Origin: Ilex aquifolium
Lineage: Eukaryota > Streptophyta > Magnoliopsida > Aquifoliales > Aquifoliaceae
Length of the DNA stretch: 64,000 nt
Direction of reading: 5' to 3'
Assembly (NCBI GenBank): GCA_951799425.1
Contig: OX637409.1
Location: 15,603,460 to 15,667,459 of the forward strand
Shown here: piece after piece, positions 46,430 through 57,299 of the stretch
Numbering within the stretch: the stretch's first letter is position 1
Layout: each line of letters opens with the position of its first letter
The notes under the pieces: generated by a model
The model's input: only the letters and a program-made list of their open reading frames with translations
Told to the model about the DNA's origin: nothing
Database searches by the model: none
Program-made: the position numbers and the translations under genes

Positions 46430-47999
46430 ATATAAATATATTTCCAATGTAGCATAGAAAGATGTGTAGACACCATATACAGAGGAACAAAAGAGAGAAA
46501 ATGAAACAAGAACCCAATATTTAACATCCTCATTGGTCATTGAACCAGAACCCAATATTTAACATATTGTTGTAAATGTAGGTTACCGTGTATAACTATT
46601 ATGCATGAATAGTGTCCACTCTGCACAATTAGTGACGTATAGTGTTAAGTATTCTATATAATTATGTATCTACACTACATAAAGAAATAAAAATAAATCA
46701 TCTCCCTAAAGAACATGAAAATTTCTAGAAAAAATATATAAATTATATATTTGAAATTTGTAAGTTATTGTGATGCCAGAAGATCACAATTTAATTTCTA
46801 GTGTCGGAGCTCAAATGACTGATTACAAAACACAAATTCTAAAGCTCGTAATATATATATATATAGGTTATTTAAGTATCTAGTCTATACTTGTTCTATA
46901 TATCTGGATACAAAAAGTCGTCGTGCTATTCATCCTTCATGTTCGTATCACAATCCATGGGCAACACTTTTTTTTTAGAAAGTATCAAGTAGTTGACAAT
47001 TTCAAAATCAAATATATTTTGGATTCTATTTAGATTTAGGAAAATCCCAGAACAAAATGAATCTGGATTTCTTGTGGGAATGATTTGGAATATTCAAAAC
47101 CAAAATAGTTATATTTGCTAACAACAACATAATAAAGGCATTTAATCAAATATAGATTGATCCAAAATCTGATTCAAACCCAATATAGCACCTTAAATAC
47201 GTATTCGTTTTTTATTTTTTTTCTTTTGCATTTTTACTTCTGTTATTTTTTCCTTGCCCGAGCTTATTCCATTTTCCAAAAGATAATCATATGTATAGTA
47301 CTATACATATATGCATTTATAACTGTATTATTTATATACTAAGATGCATATCGATCCTTTTTATAAAATAATAGCTAAATAATTTTTTTTTTTGAAGAAA
47401 TTGATTTTTGCTTAAAAAAAGTTTTAAGTGGTTAGAAAACCTTACCACAAGGTAAATAAATTGTTTAAAGTTTCAAATGTTGAATGGGCAGTAAAGTGGC
47501 TCACCAGCTGCCTCGATAAGTACGATATGCTAACAATTAGCTTGGGAGTAAACACCACTTTGTAATGCCCAACCTCTTAGCAAACGTGGTTCTTAATTAA
47601 TGACTTATCATTTCTTTTTCATATAGATTTTCTCCATAGGATATATCGATTCCTTGTATTTTTGACATTAATGCTGACGACAACCTTGCAGAAGGAAAAC
47701 TTCAGCATTAACCTTTGGATTAGTAATCAATTAAAGTTATTGAATATAAAAGTGAGTTGCATTTAACATTAGAATTTACAACTAATCAAATGACTACTAC
47801 AATAAATTATATTTTTGATTAAATCTCCAAATTAGCTTCCTTATATAGTGTTACTCGTCCTTGCAATGGAGCGCACCACTCAATCAACTTCTTTGATTAT
47901 TGATTCTTACTATTCCAACTATACAATTTAATAATATAATGGGATGATGGAGCAACATAAAATGAAGAACAGTGTTAGGATCCATAGTAGTTGGCAAAT
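46430..47999. other. Intergenic, nothing recognised
   Basis: Very AT-rich. A phrase AGAACCCAATATTTAACAT is directly repeated at 46508 and 46549. No gene, RNA or transposon border was found. Confidence 0.4.
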
Positions 48000-49767
48000 T
48001 ATGGCCAAACTTGCGAGCCAGACGTTGCTCATGCAATTATGGAATAGTGATGGGCGGGAAGCCATGTTCAATGGTGGTGATAAATATGCCATATTCTTCA
48101 CCCAAACAATTCAAGGTGAAGTGCACAAGATCGGAGTCCTTGATTCTTTCATTGATGGCTGCGAGAGAGTCCAATAGCAGTTTGACGCAGGTAAGATAAC
48201 TAGAAACAATGTCATTGCCCTCAATGATGCCTTGCAGCTCCTAGAGAAGGTAAGATTTTTGGGCAGTTGATTGTTGTTGATAAAGGTCAGCGAGAGCGTC
48301 CCAAACTTCTTTGGCAGTCTTGAGACCAAGTAATTAGGAGGATAATAATTCCTTCAAATTAACATTGATACATGCTTTGACGAATTGATCTTGTTTATGG
48401 CAAACAGTGGCAGAGCTAGACTTTTCGTGCAGCGGGGGCAATCTAAGATCATAATATTGACATTATTTTTTCACACACGATAACTAACGATAATTTTATA
48501 GGTCTAATTTCATTAAAAGAACAACAATTAGAGGCGAAAACCATATAGACAAGCAATATATGAGAAAGGCTAAAAGAAAAAACTTACTATAAAATATCCA
48601 CAAATGCCAAGATTCAAGATTATTTGAATAAACTACTTTCATAAGATCGAACTCCTTTATGTCATCTTATACCATCCAATTTTCAAGGATGGTAAAATTT
48701 TCAATGAGATTGATACACAACCAATCATATAATCTTTTAATTCAAATTCAATAATCAAAACTTTATTATCTGTTATAGCAAAAAAAAAAAAAAGGGCAAT
48801 AATAACCAAAGCCCTACTAACTGTGTAGTAATAAAAAAAATAACATAAGTTTCAAAATCGAAGAAATAGTTTATGCATAATCTCTTGCAACTACTCCGAT
48901 AGAATCTCCTAATATCCCATTTCTATTAAATCTATTCACTCAATTAATTGGATAAACGTCGATTGAATTCGAAAACGAAGTCAAGAAGGCTGAAGAGAGG
49001 GAAGACATAAAAGAGATAAGAAGAGATGTGGGATACCCAAGAGAGAAAAATTTAAAAAAAATGATGTTTATAACATATCTTGTATAACATATGTTTACCA
49101 AGTTCGAGTGGTAGTTATTCGGGGTTAGTGTCGAATTATTTATTTGAAGGGACTAATTCACCTATTTATCACTGAATTTCGTTATGGCTAAACCTCTACT
49201 AATTCTATGTTGATTTCAATGGTCATATTTAAAATTATGAGGACTAAAAGTAGTTTCTCAAATTTATCTAAATAAACAAAATTTCGTGAAAAATACGAAC
49301 TAAAGGTAGAGACCGAGAGTTGAAGTTCGAACAAAGAGTCGAAAACGAAGGGCGTGGAAAATAAGGCTGCCAAAGTTATATTTTGATGGTTTCAAAATTA
49401 CACTAACCCTATATTTTATGAAATTTTCAGTGGGGCAAGATTCAGAATTTTTTGAAATTTTCAAAATTTTACCTAGGTTCCAAATTTTTTTAAAATTTCA
49501 GTGGGGGCAGCTTAGGATGCTCTCGTTTGGATTGGGTGTTGATTGACTAGACGAATAGGTTATAGTAGATGATGGAGGGACAATGGATCCGTCAACATAG
49601 CCAAAAAGATCAGTCCTAATGAGAATCGATTCAAGTTGAACACGCCAAAGAAGATAATTGTTGCTTTCAAGTTTTACCGAAACAAAGTTGGTTATGTTTG
49701 TGAGGGGAAGAGTTGAAGACTGAGTAGAAGAAGTCATGTTCGTGGGTTGAAAAAAAAGAGGTTTCAA
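48000..49767 (-). pseudogene. Ty1-copia gag relic, split by a hAT-like element
   Basis: The N-terminal part (49767-49511) reads LPLTNITNFVSVKLESNNYL, then LWRVQLESIL and FGYVDGSIVPPS, a copia gag start. It breaks at the edge of the 48405-49510 element and resumes at 48404 with KQDQFV and LKTAKEVWDALADLYQQQST, running down to about 48000. Stops are present after NLKELLSS and KSYLL. The zinc knuckle and all of pol are missing. The two parts lie in proper order and orientation, so one gag was interrupted. Confidence 0.8.
48405..49510. mobile_element. hAT-like element B, inserted in a copia gag
   Basis: The left end is CAGTGGCAGAGCTAGACTTT, a typical plant hAT terminus. The right end is AAATTTCAGTGGGGGCAG. 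The right 130 bp (49376-49510) is the reverse complement of the start of element A (42471-42600) with scattered mismatches, and the left end matches the right end of A. The gag frame on both sides shows an insertion, but the flanks do not show a readable 8-bp duplication. No transposase was recognised. Confidence 0.72.
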
Positions 49768-49788
49768 AATTTTATGGCTCTAATACGA

Positions 49789-50418
49789 TGAAAGATTGAA
49801 AGACTAATGTGTTTGGATCACTTACCTGATGATGCACAAAAATGGATTCATGCACAATCAACAATCGAGTGTATAATTCAGGGAAATTAATGGAACAATC
49901 AATAAAGTAATTAATAAAGGAGACAAAGATTGGGTCAACAAAGGCAACAGACAGATGTATAGTGGTTCGGTCATGGTGACATACTCCACTCCGAAGACGG
50001 CGACAGTGGCCGGAGAACTTTATTAATAAAGTAGATGATGAGGGAGAGAGCAAGGGTAAGCTCTAGGAGAGGTTGGGTAGCTATGAGAGAGATAGCTTGT
50101 GTAAGGGTGTGTAGAGCGATGTGTCCCTCATGTGTAGAGGGCTTACAATTTATAAATACAGAGACTTAGTTGAGGCGGTGGCATGAAGGGTAGGTTACTA
50201 GCCTTTCGGGGAGGATAGCTACAACTAGGATAGGTACAATTAAAGATAGTGTTGATCTCTGAGAGTGCATATCCCGGTAATTACTCCCCACGTGCGTTGA
50301 TCTTCTGGGCCTCATGAATTTTGGATTTCTTAAACTTTGGACTTGACCAAATCCATGAGTTAGTCTTGACCTACTTTGTAGGTAATTTAGGCTTACTTAA
50401 TTAATTGTGTCTGACCCA
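49789..50418 (-). mobile_element. Probable LTR of the split copia element
   Basis: On the minus strand this lies directly upstream of TCGTATTAGAGCC, a mutated initiator-tRNA primer-binding site (49788-49776), and of the gag start. It includes a TATA-like TATTTATAAATTG near 50150 and ends ...CTTTCA. The outer border near 50418 (TGACTGGG on the minus strand) is a guess; there is no second LTR copy to compare. Confidence 0.45.
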
Positions 50419-50455
50419 GTCAAATCCGAGCTCATCATTACGCATTATTAGGTTT

Positions 50456-51680
50456 TCGCAATGCAGTCTGAATATCAGGCCCTTCTTCGGAACAACACAT
50501 GGACTCTTATTTCGTATTAATTGCACATGAATATTGTTGGATGCAAATGGGTTTATTGCCTCAGATGTCATAGCGATGGCACACTAGAACGCTATATAGC
50601 TTGTCTCGTTGCCAAGGGATTCACTCAACAACCTGGAATGGGCTACACTGAAACCTTTAGTTTTGTTGTGAAGTCGGCTACTATTCGCACCGCTCTTAGC
50701 TTGGCCGTCTCCAACCACTGGCCCATTCGTCAACTATTGTTCACAATGCGTTTCTTTAATGGCGTTTTTAATGAAGAAGTATACATGCAACAACCACCTG
50801 ACTTTGTTAATTCTTCGCATCCGTCACATGTTTGTTGTCTGCACAAAGCTATACATGGCCTTCATCAAGCACCTTGAGCTTGGTTTCAAAGATTATGTTC
50901 CTTTCTCCTCATCATTGGCTTATGTCGTAGTCAGGCTGATACATCAATGTTTGTCATTTGGACAACCAAGATTACATTGGTTCTTCTTTTGTACGTAGAC
51001 GATATTATCTTCCCAGGTGATCAACCATCAATGATCATTTTTTTCCATTCTCACCTAGGACGGGATTTCGCTATGAAGGATATGGATGATCTACATTATT
51101 TTTTGGGTATTGAAGCTACTAGAACTGATTATGGCCTTAAATTAAAGCAAAACAAGTATACACTTGATTTATTGCAAAGCGTTGGTATGATTGTATGCAA
51201 ACCATGTGCCACTCCTATTTCCTCGGGTTCTAAAATGTCTGAAATTGATGTCCTAATACTCGTTATTCGATTACTGGATTTTGCATTTTCCTAGGATCGA
51301 ATCTTGTATCATGGGCCTCTAAGAAACAACCAACTGTTTCTAGATCTAACAATGAGGCAAAATATAAAACCTTGGCAGTCAAACCTTCCGAAATGTTATG
51401 GCTTTCATATTTGATTCGAGACCTTCATCTTTAACTACAACACCCCATGATTCTTCACTGCAACAATCTTAGTGCAACAAACATGACAACAAATCCAGTT
51501 CTTCATGCTCGCACAAAACACATTGAAGTTGACTACCATTTTGTACGAGATCTTGTCGTTAAGGGTGCTCTTTAGGTCCAATTCCTTCGAGCTAATTCTC
51601 AACTCGCCGACATCTGCACAAAAGGATTGCTTACTCTAATATTTTTCCACCATATATCCAAACTAATACTGGTTTTTTAG
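50456..51680 (+). pseudogene. Ty1-copia pol relic (RT and RNase H)
   Basis: Reverse transcriptase motifs run in order: EYQALLRNNTWTL, GCKWVYCLRCHSDGTLERY, LVAKGFTQQPGMGYTETFS, YMQQPPDF and LLYVDDII with the YVDD box. It continues to CKPCATPIS. About 100 residues are then missing before the RNase H part (TGFCIFLGSNLVSWASKKQ; later [15 protein letters not shown] and LADICTKGL). Stops at about 50518 and 50876 and several shifts inactivate it. TTTTTTAGGGGAG at the end is a polypurine tract, and TGGATGATAACG after it (51689) may be the start of the 3' LTR, cut by the gypsy element at 51772. It is opposite in strand to the gag relic, so it is either another element or an inverted part. Confidence 0.88.
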
Positions 51681-51787
51681 GGGAGTAATGGATGATAACG
51701 ACATACTGTGACTAATATATGTACAATAGGATTTGAAGTAATCCAGAATTCTATGTTATCATGTATAGAATTGATGATACCAAGAAT

Positions 51788-52338
51788 TAGGGGTGTTCAA
51801 ATTTTCGACTGGCCGCAAGTTCCTACCCTACCCTACTGAACGGTTAGCCGCAAAAATCGGGTAGGAATGTGGAAGAGTTTTTGGTCTTCCGATTAAATCG
51901 GGTAGGAATGCGGAATAACCACACACCTCACTCCACTGCTCCTCCTCCATCGTTCCAGACTTCCAGTCCCGATTCAAGCAAATGACCAAGATTATTTGTT
52001 TAGTTTATTTAGTTTATTTGTTCATGGTGACCAAGATTTTTTGTTAACTATGCAAGCATTTATTCTGATATTTATTTCTTGGTTCAATTTACAGTTCCAA
52101 CATATCATTTTTTTGTTCAATTTACAGTTCCAACATATCATGAACAATGCTCCTTTGACCTAATTTATTAATAGCTACATATTTACAAAAGTTTTTAACC
52201 GACTTCCTACTCGATTAATCGGGTAGGAATACCACACCTGTCGGGTAGGGTAGGCCAAGAAAAAATTCTTCCGCAAAGTATGGGGTAGGAAGACGGAAGA
52301 GCATATTTCCTACGCGTAGGATAGGGTGAACACCCCTA
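51788..52338. mobile_element. hAT-like element with exact 8-bp duplication, inside the gypsy LTR
   Basis: The ends are TAGGGGTGTTCAA and GGTGAACACCCCTA, inverted with one mismatch. CCAAGAAT flanks both sides (51780-51787 and 52339-52346). Repeated TCGGGTAGGAAT motifs occur in both halves. No ORF. It is the youngest insertion of the nest copia > gypsy > hAT. Confidence 0.9.
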
Positions 52339-52633
52339 CCAAGAATGAATTCCAAGTATGAGATCGGTAAGGGAGGTATGATCAGGAGGTCAGCTAAGAC
52401 CTCCAGAGCTCATGGGTCCAGACCTCAAGTCCCCCCCCCCCCCCCAGAGCAAACGGTCAGGGAAACGAGAAGGAAACAGTTGTATAACAGAAGGCGCCCC
52501 CCGAAACAATAGCCAAACAATATTCAAGGCGCAAAATTCTCAATTGGCCAAGGTCCTCTCCCTAAATCAAGGGGGATCCCACGAATGCAAGACAAGGATC
52601 TCGCTGCAAACCCCTTAGATATAGGAATTTCGT

Positions 52634-52641
52634 TATAAATA
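52634..52641 (+). promoter_or_regulatory. TATA box of the Tat LTR
   Basis: TATAAATA within CGTTATAAATACTATACAG, about 290 bp before the LTR end, followed by a GA-rich tract. Confidence 0.55.
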
Positions 52642-52930
52642 CTATACAGAACCTCCATTGAAGGAGAGAGAGAGACCAAAGGAACCCTAGTTGCATGAGA
52701 AACATACTATAAATTCCATGCGCCATTAATAAAAACACAAGGAGCAAGAGCCCCCCATTGAAGAGTGGACTAACCGAGCTCCCAAGCTAGTGAACCACCA
52801 TACATCCTCTGTGCTAGATATCCCAACCCCCTAAGTCTTTTATCACAATCCTCACGAGCCTTGTAGCTCGGATCCACGCTGTTCAGCATAATCCAAACGT
52901 TCTTCTCGTTTACGTGAGTTAACACCATCA

Positions 52931-52950
52931 GTTAGGCGCCGTCTGTGGGA
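52931..52950 (+). promoter_or_regulatory. Primer-binding site of the Tat element
   Basis: TTAGGCGCCGTCTGTGGGA directly after the LTR end; the GGCGCCGTCTGTGGGA core is characteristic of Tat-type elements. Confidence 0.8.
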
Positions 52951-52991
52951 CGACTGTTCTCGTTACAGATACACTGATCCTTCAGTAATTG

Positions 52992-54536
52992 ATGGTCTCA
53001 ACTCGCAACATGAGTAGAACCCAAGCCAACCCGCTACGGATGTAAAATCAACAGGAAGCCACTAGTGGCCAATAGCACGAGAATCCTCAAGATTTCATCC
53101 TCGCTGCCGAGGCTAATCCACCTCTGGCGGATCCCCCAACGAATAACGAGATGGAGGCCCTTCGCCTGGCCAATCAATGTCTATTTTGACAGAACGAGGA
53201 GCTCCTAAAGCTTTTACAACGTCTGCAGGAGACACGACCAGCCCAAGAAGGCCAGAACGACCTCCCTCTAAGGGAGCCACATCATCTTGATCCCCTGAGA
53301 GAAATTAACGAAGGAGGGAAAAATAGTCAGGCTATAGGACACCTTCCCTATCTACCCCCTAGGAATGGCAATCATGAAGAAGTGAAAAGTCAGAATGATG
53401 GGGTCGAAAGAAATGATTTCTTCCCTTATCAGCAGGAAAGGAGATAGCAGTACTGGGAGCAGCGCTTCAAGGATATCCAACAAGAGCTCAGCCACATGAA
53501 GGAGACTATAAGGGGTAGAACCCCTGTAACCATGGACACCTTGGTGCAGCAAACCGAGTCTCAATTCACTACTGGGGTGTTGGATTTCCCCCTTCCACCG
53601 AAATTCAGAATGCCACAGGTGGAAGCTTTTGATGGGACGAAAGACTCCATGGACCACCTCAATACTTATAAGAACCAGATGGAGTTGCACCAGTATCAAG
53701 ATCCAATGCGTTGTCGCACCTTTGCCATCACACTGAAGGGGTCAGCCTTAGCATGGTTCAAGAGGCTCCCCCCAGCCTCGATCTCCTCCTTTAAGGAGCT
53801 CTCTATTTATTTTGTGTCTCATTTCATAGGAGCTCGGACCTACAGAAAACCGAGTTACCACCTGTTGAATGTGAAACAAGGCTCCCAGGAAAACCTGAGG
53901 TCTTATGTCCAAAGGTTCAACTCAGAATCACTAAAGGTGGATGTCCCAGACGAGAAGTTTGCTATTACTGCTTTCATAGCCGGCTTAGGAGTGCAGTCAA
54001 ATGACTTGATGTTCTCCATATCGAAGAATCCTCAAGCAAGCATGGCAGAGGTGCTGGCTAAAGCAAAAAAATATATAAACGGCGAGGAAGCTCTCCTCTC
54101 TAAGGTAGGGAGCTCAACCTCACAAAGGGATAAAGTGAAAGAAGAAAAGAAGAGAGATCGAAGTCTTAGGAAAGAAAGAAGACAAGATAGGTCTCCAAGA
54201 AGAGACAGGGACCGCTCCCCCAAAAGGAGGGGAAATGTCAGAGATAGCTTAGGTTCTCTACAGCCAGAGCTGCAGCCGAGGTACGCACCTCGGCAGATCC
54301 CTCCCCTCACAGCCACAACATCCCAAATCCTCTATGAGGTGCATAATGAGAAGTTCCTGAGATGGTCACCTCGGATGAAGGCGGATCCAGCAAAAAGAGA
54401 TCCCACCAAATACTGTGAATACCACATGGATCATGGCCACCACACTGACGATTGCATCCAACTAAAGAAGGAGATCGAATTCCTGATCCAACGAGGACAG
54501 CTGAGGCATTACGTAGTCAATGACAACCAAAACTGA
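52992..54536 (+). pseudogene. Tat gag polyprotein (broken N-terminus)
   Basis: The likely start is the ATG at 52992. The first 165 codons carry stops at about 53042, 53079, 53187 and 53446. From 53496 the frame is open for 346 residues. The capsid-like retrotransposon gag domain reads KFRMPQVEAFDGTKDSMDHL, then FAITLKGSALAWFKRLPPAS, LLNVKQGSQENLRSYVQRFN and FIAGL. A basic, arginine/serine-rich linker (KKRDRSLRKERRQDRSPRR) follows, then a CxxHx..HxxDxC knuckle (CEYHMDHGHHTDDC). It ends at a TGA (54534-54536) that is in frame with the following protease region. Confidence 0.9.
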
Positions 54537-55115
54537 GCTCAGCCACCTCCAGCACCTCAGCAACAAGCACTTGCGCTACATCAGCAACCTTTGGGGGAGA
54601 TCAGAGTAATATCTGGAGGATTCGCAGGAGGAAGGGAGTCCAGCTCAGCCAGAAAGGCTCACCTGCGAAGAATCAGAGGTGGCGAAGCACTGGAGGTGCT
54701 CACGGTGTCCAAAACACCTCGGCTGAGCACAACCATCACTTTCTCAGAATCAGATTTGGAAGGCTGCCATCATCCCCATGATGATCCATTGGTGGTGAGG
54801 GCTGTTGTTGCCAACATAACTATGCATCGAGTTCTAGTTGACAATGGGAGCTCTACAGACATCATTTTCGCCTCTGCATTTGACAAAATGGGCATAGGCA
54901 GGGAAAAGCTCGAGCCAGTAAGTGCTCACTTGTTGGGATTCTCCGGGGAAATGGTGTTACCCCTAGGATCAATCCAGCTCGTACTCACAATGGGAGATCC
55001 TCCCTGTCAAACCACCACTACCATGAAATTCTTGATAGTTGATGCGCCATCGGCGTACAATATGTTACTTGGGAGACCTTCCCTCAATGCAATGAGAGCT
55101 ATACCTTCAACATGA
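54537..55115 (+). pseudogene. Tat aspartic protease
   Basis: The frame is the same as gag after the TGA. It contains VISGGFAGG, SESDLEGCHHPHDDPLVV, the active site VDNGSSTDIIFASAF (DNGSS, an Asn variant usual in this lineage) and YNMLLGRPSLNAMRAI. It stops at 55113-55115. The link to RT is damaged: GATGACCTCGACATGAGGGA occurs twice (about 55119 and 55160) with a short AT insert, and the frame changes. Confidence 0.85.
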
Positions 55116-55170
55116 GGGATGACCTCGACATGAGGGATGAGTATAAAATATATAGTTAGATGACCTCGAC

Positions 55171-56590
55171 ATGAGGGATGAGTTGGACACTAGACCCATG
55201 CCGTCAGAAGAACTAGAGCCAATACAGCTTGATGAAGAGCCGGAACACCTAGTTTACGTGGGATCTAAGCTGATCAGAGAGATTAAAGACCTCCTCATCC
55301 AGTTCCTGAAAAAGAACAGGGGAGTGTTTGCCTGGAAACAGGAGGATATGGAAGGTATAAACCCCTCAGTCATTACACACAAGCTTAGTGTGAATCCCAC
55401 CTGCAAACCTGTTAAACAGAAGCGGAGAAGCTTTGCCCCAGAACGAAAAAAGGTAATAAATGAAGAGGTCAGCAAACTTCTTCATGCGAAGGCCATCAAG
55501 GAGGTAGATTACCCTACTTGGTTAGCAAATGTGGTTCTTGTCAAAAAGACCAATGGCAAGTGGTGACTCTGCATCGACTTTACCGACCTTAATAGAGCTT
55601 GCCCTAAGGATAGTTTCCCTTTACCTCAGATTGATCTGATCGTAGATGCCACCGCTGGACACGAGCTCCTCAGCTTTATGGACGCCTTCTCAGGCTACAA
55701 CCAGATCAGGATGGACCCTAATGACCAAGAGAAGACCTCCTTTGTGACTGAGTAGGGAACATATTGCTATCAGGTCATGCCTTTTGGGTTGAAGAATGTC
55801 GGGGCCACTTACCAGCGCCTGGTGAATCGAATGTTCCAAAAGAAAATTGGGACGTCCATGAAGGTCTACATCGATGATATGTTGTTAAAATCACTAAAGG
55901 CAGAGCTCCACATACAGCACCTTGCAGAGTCTTTCCAGGTCCTTAAGGAGTACAAGATGAAACTTAATCCAGCCAAATGTGCTTTCGAGGTATCTGCAGG
56001 AAAGTTTCTGGGCTTCATAGTCAACAGCAGAGGGATTGAGGCAAACCCAGAGAAGGTCAAGGCAGTACTGGATATGCAGCCACCATCTAATACAAGGGAG
56101 ATCCAACGCCTGATAGGAAGAATAGTTGTCTTGAGTCGTTTTGTGTCCAGATCAAGCGACAAATGTCAACCATTCTTTCAGGTCTTAAAGAAGGCGTTCC
56201 AATGGGATACCCGGTGTGAAGAAGCATTCAAAGCTCTGAAGGATTACCTGAGCTCCCCCCTGTCCTGGTAAGCCCTTTGGAAGGGGAGGTACTCACTCTC
56301 TACCTAGCTATCTCAGACTTCTCGACTAGCGTAGCACTAATAAGAGAACGAGACAGAGCTCAGCAACCAGTCTATTACTGTAGCAGAGCTCTGAGGGGGG
56401 CAGAAGAGAGATATCCAAAAATGGAGAAGCTTGTTTTAGCTCTGGTTACAACTGCTAGGAGACTTAGGCCCTACTTCCAGGCTCATACTATCGAGGTTCC
56501 AACAGATCAGCCGATGAAGCAAGTACTGCATAAACCAGAGTCTTCGGGGAGGCTGGTTAAGTGGGCCATAGAGCTCAGTTCGACATCCGG
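55171..56590 (+). pseudogene. Tat reverse transcriptase and first RNase H
   Basis: RT begins with KNRGVFAWKQEDMEGI and goes through IKEVDYPTWLANVVLVKK, CIDFTDLNRACPKDSFPLPQ, FMDAFSGYNQI, VMPFGLKN and VYIDDMLLKS (the YIDD box, usual YVDD), GKFLGF and IQRLIGRI. Stops replace an expected Arg codon at 55563-55565 and a Gln codon at about 55753. A one-base loss in a C run near 56260 shifts the frame. The RNase H then reads LYLAISDFSTSVALIRE, YYCSRAL and YPKMEKLVLALV. Confidence 0.9.
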
Positions 56591-56599
56591 TACAAGCCA

Positions 56600-57090
56600 A
56601 GAACTGCAATTAAAGGGCAGATTTTGGCAGATTTCATCGCAGAATTCACGACAGCTACACCCATGGAGGCCACACAGCTAGTACCTGACCTCCCCACATG
56701 GAAGCTTTCAGTAGATGGAGCGGACAATGCTTAGGGAAGCGGTGCAAGTTTAATTCTGACTTCTCCAGAGGGGATAGATGTCGAATACGCCCTCAGGTTT
56801 GGGTTTAAGACTTCGAACAATGAGGCAGAATATGAAGCTGTCATTGTTGGACTCAACCTTGCTCACTCAATGGAGGCAGAGCAGTTAGAGATTTGCAGTG
56901 ATTCCCAGCTCGGAGTGAATCAGATAGAGGAGTCTTACGAGGCCAAGGGAGAGAGAATGATCCTTTACCTTAGAAAGGTACAGGAGTTTATAAAAAAGTT
57001 TGTGTAAGTGAAGATCAGACACGTTCCTAGATCAGAGAATTCGTGGGCAGACACATTAGCAAGGCTAGCAACTACTTCGCAGGAAAACTT
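56600..57090 (+). pseudogene. Second, archaeal-type RNase H (aRNH) of the Tat element
   Basis: After a frame change near 56580 the frame reads FDIRYKPRTAIKGQILADFI, WKLSVDGADNA (stop at about 56731), GSGASLILTSPEG, FKTSNNEAEYEAVIVGLNLA, LEICSDSQLGVNQI and HVPRSENSWADTLARLA. These hold the D, E, D, D positions of RNase H. A second RNase H between RT-RNase H and integrase is the mark of the Tat lineage. A further stop follows KKFV at about 57005. Confidence 0.88.
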
Positions 57091-57299
57091 GGATAGACTA
57101 ATACCAGTGGAACATCTTGCAAAGCCATCAGTGAGTACTGAGGAAGAGGAAGTGCTCCCTATTTTGGCCCTGCCAAGTTGGATGGACCCCATCATGGGGT
57201 ACCTACAAAACGGAACCTTACCAGAAGACCCCAAGGAAGCTGCAAAGCTAAGAACCAGGTCAGCCAGGTTTTCTATCTCGTAGGGTAACTTATACAAAT

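Larger units (their letters stand above)
51772..52930 (+). mobile_element. 5' LTR of the Tat element, split by a hAT-like insertion
   Basis: It begins TGATGATACC and ends ACACCATCA, so the first and last five bases are inverted (TGATG/CATCA), and the primer-binding site follows at once. Removing the hAT-like element and its duplication (559 bp) leaves an LTR of 600 bp. A TATA box lies at 52634. The borders would be settled by comparing with the 3' LTR, which is outside the window. Confidence 0.68.

Noticed and set aside
52429-52445. Run of C bases in the LTR
   Set aside because: A plain homopolymer tract; possibly an assembly-sensitive spot, but without function that can be argued.
54032-54316. 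Minus-strand open frame in gag
   Set aside because: Antisense shadow of the arginine/serine-rich linker of gag.
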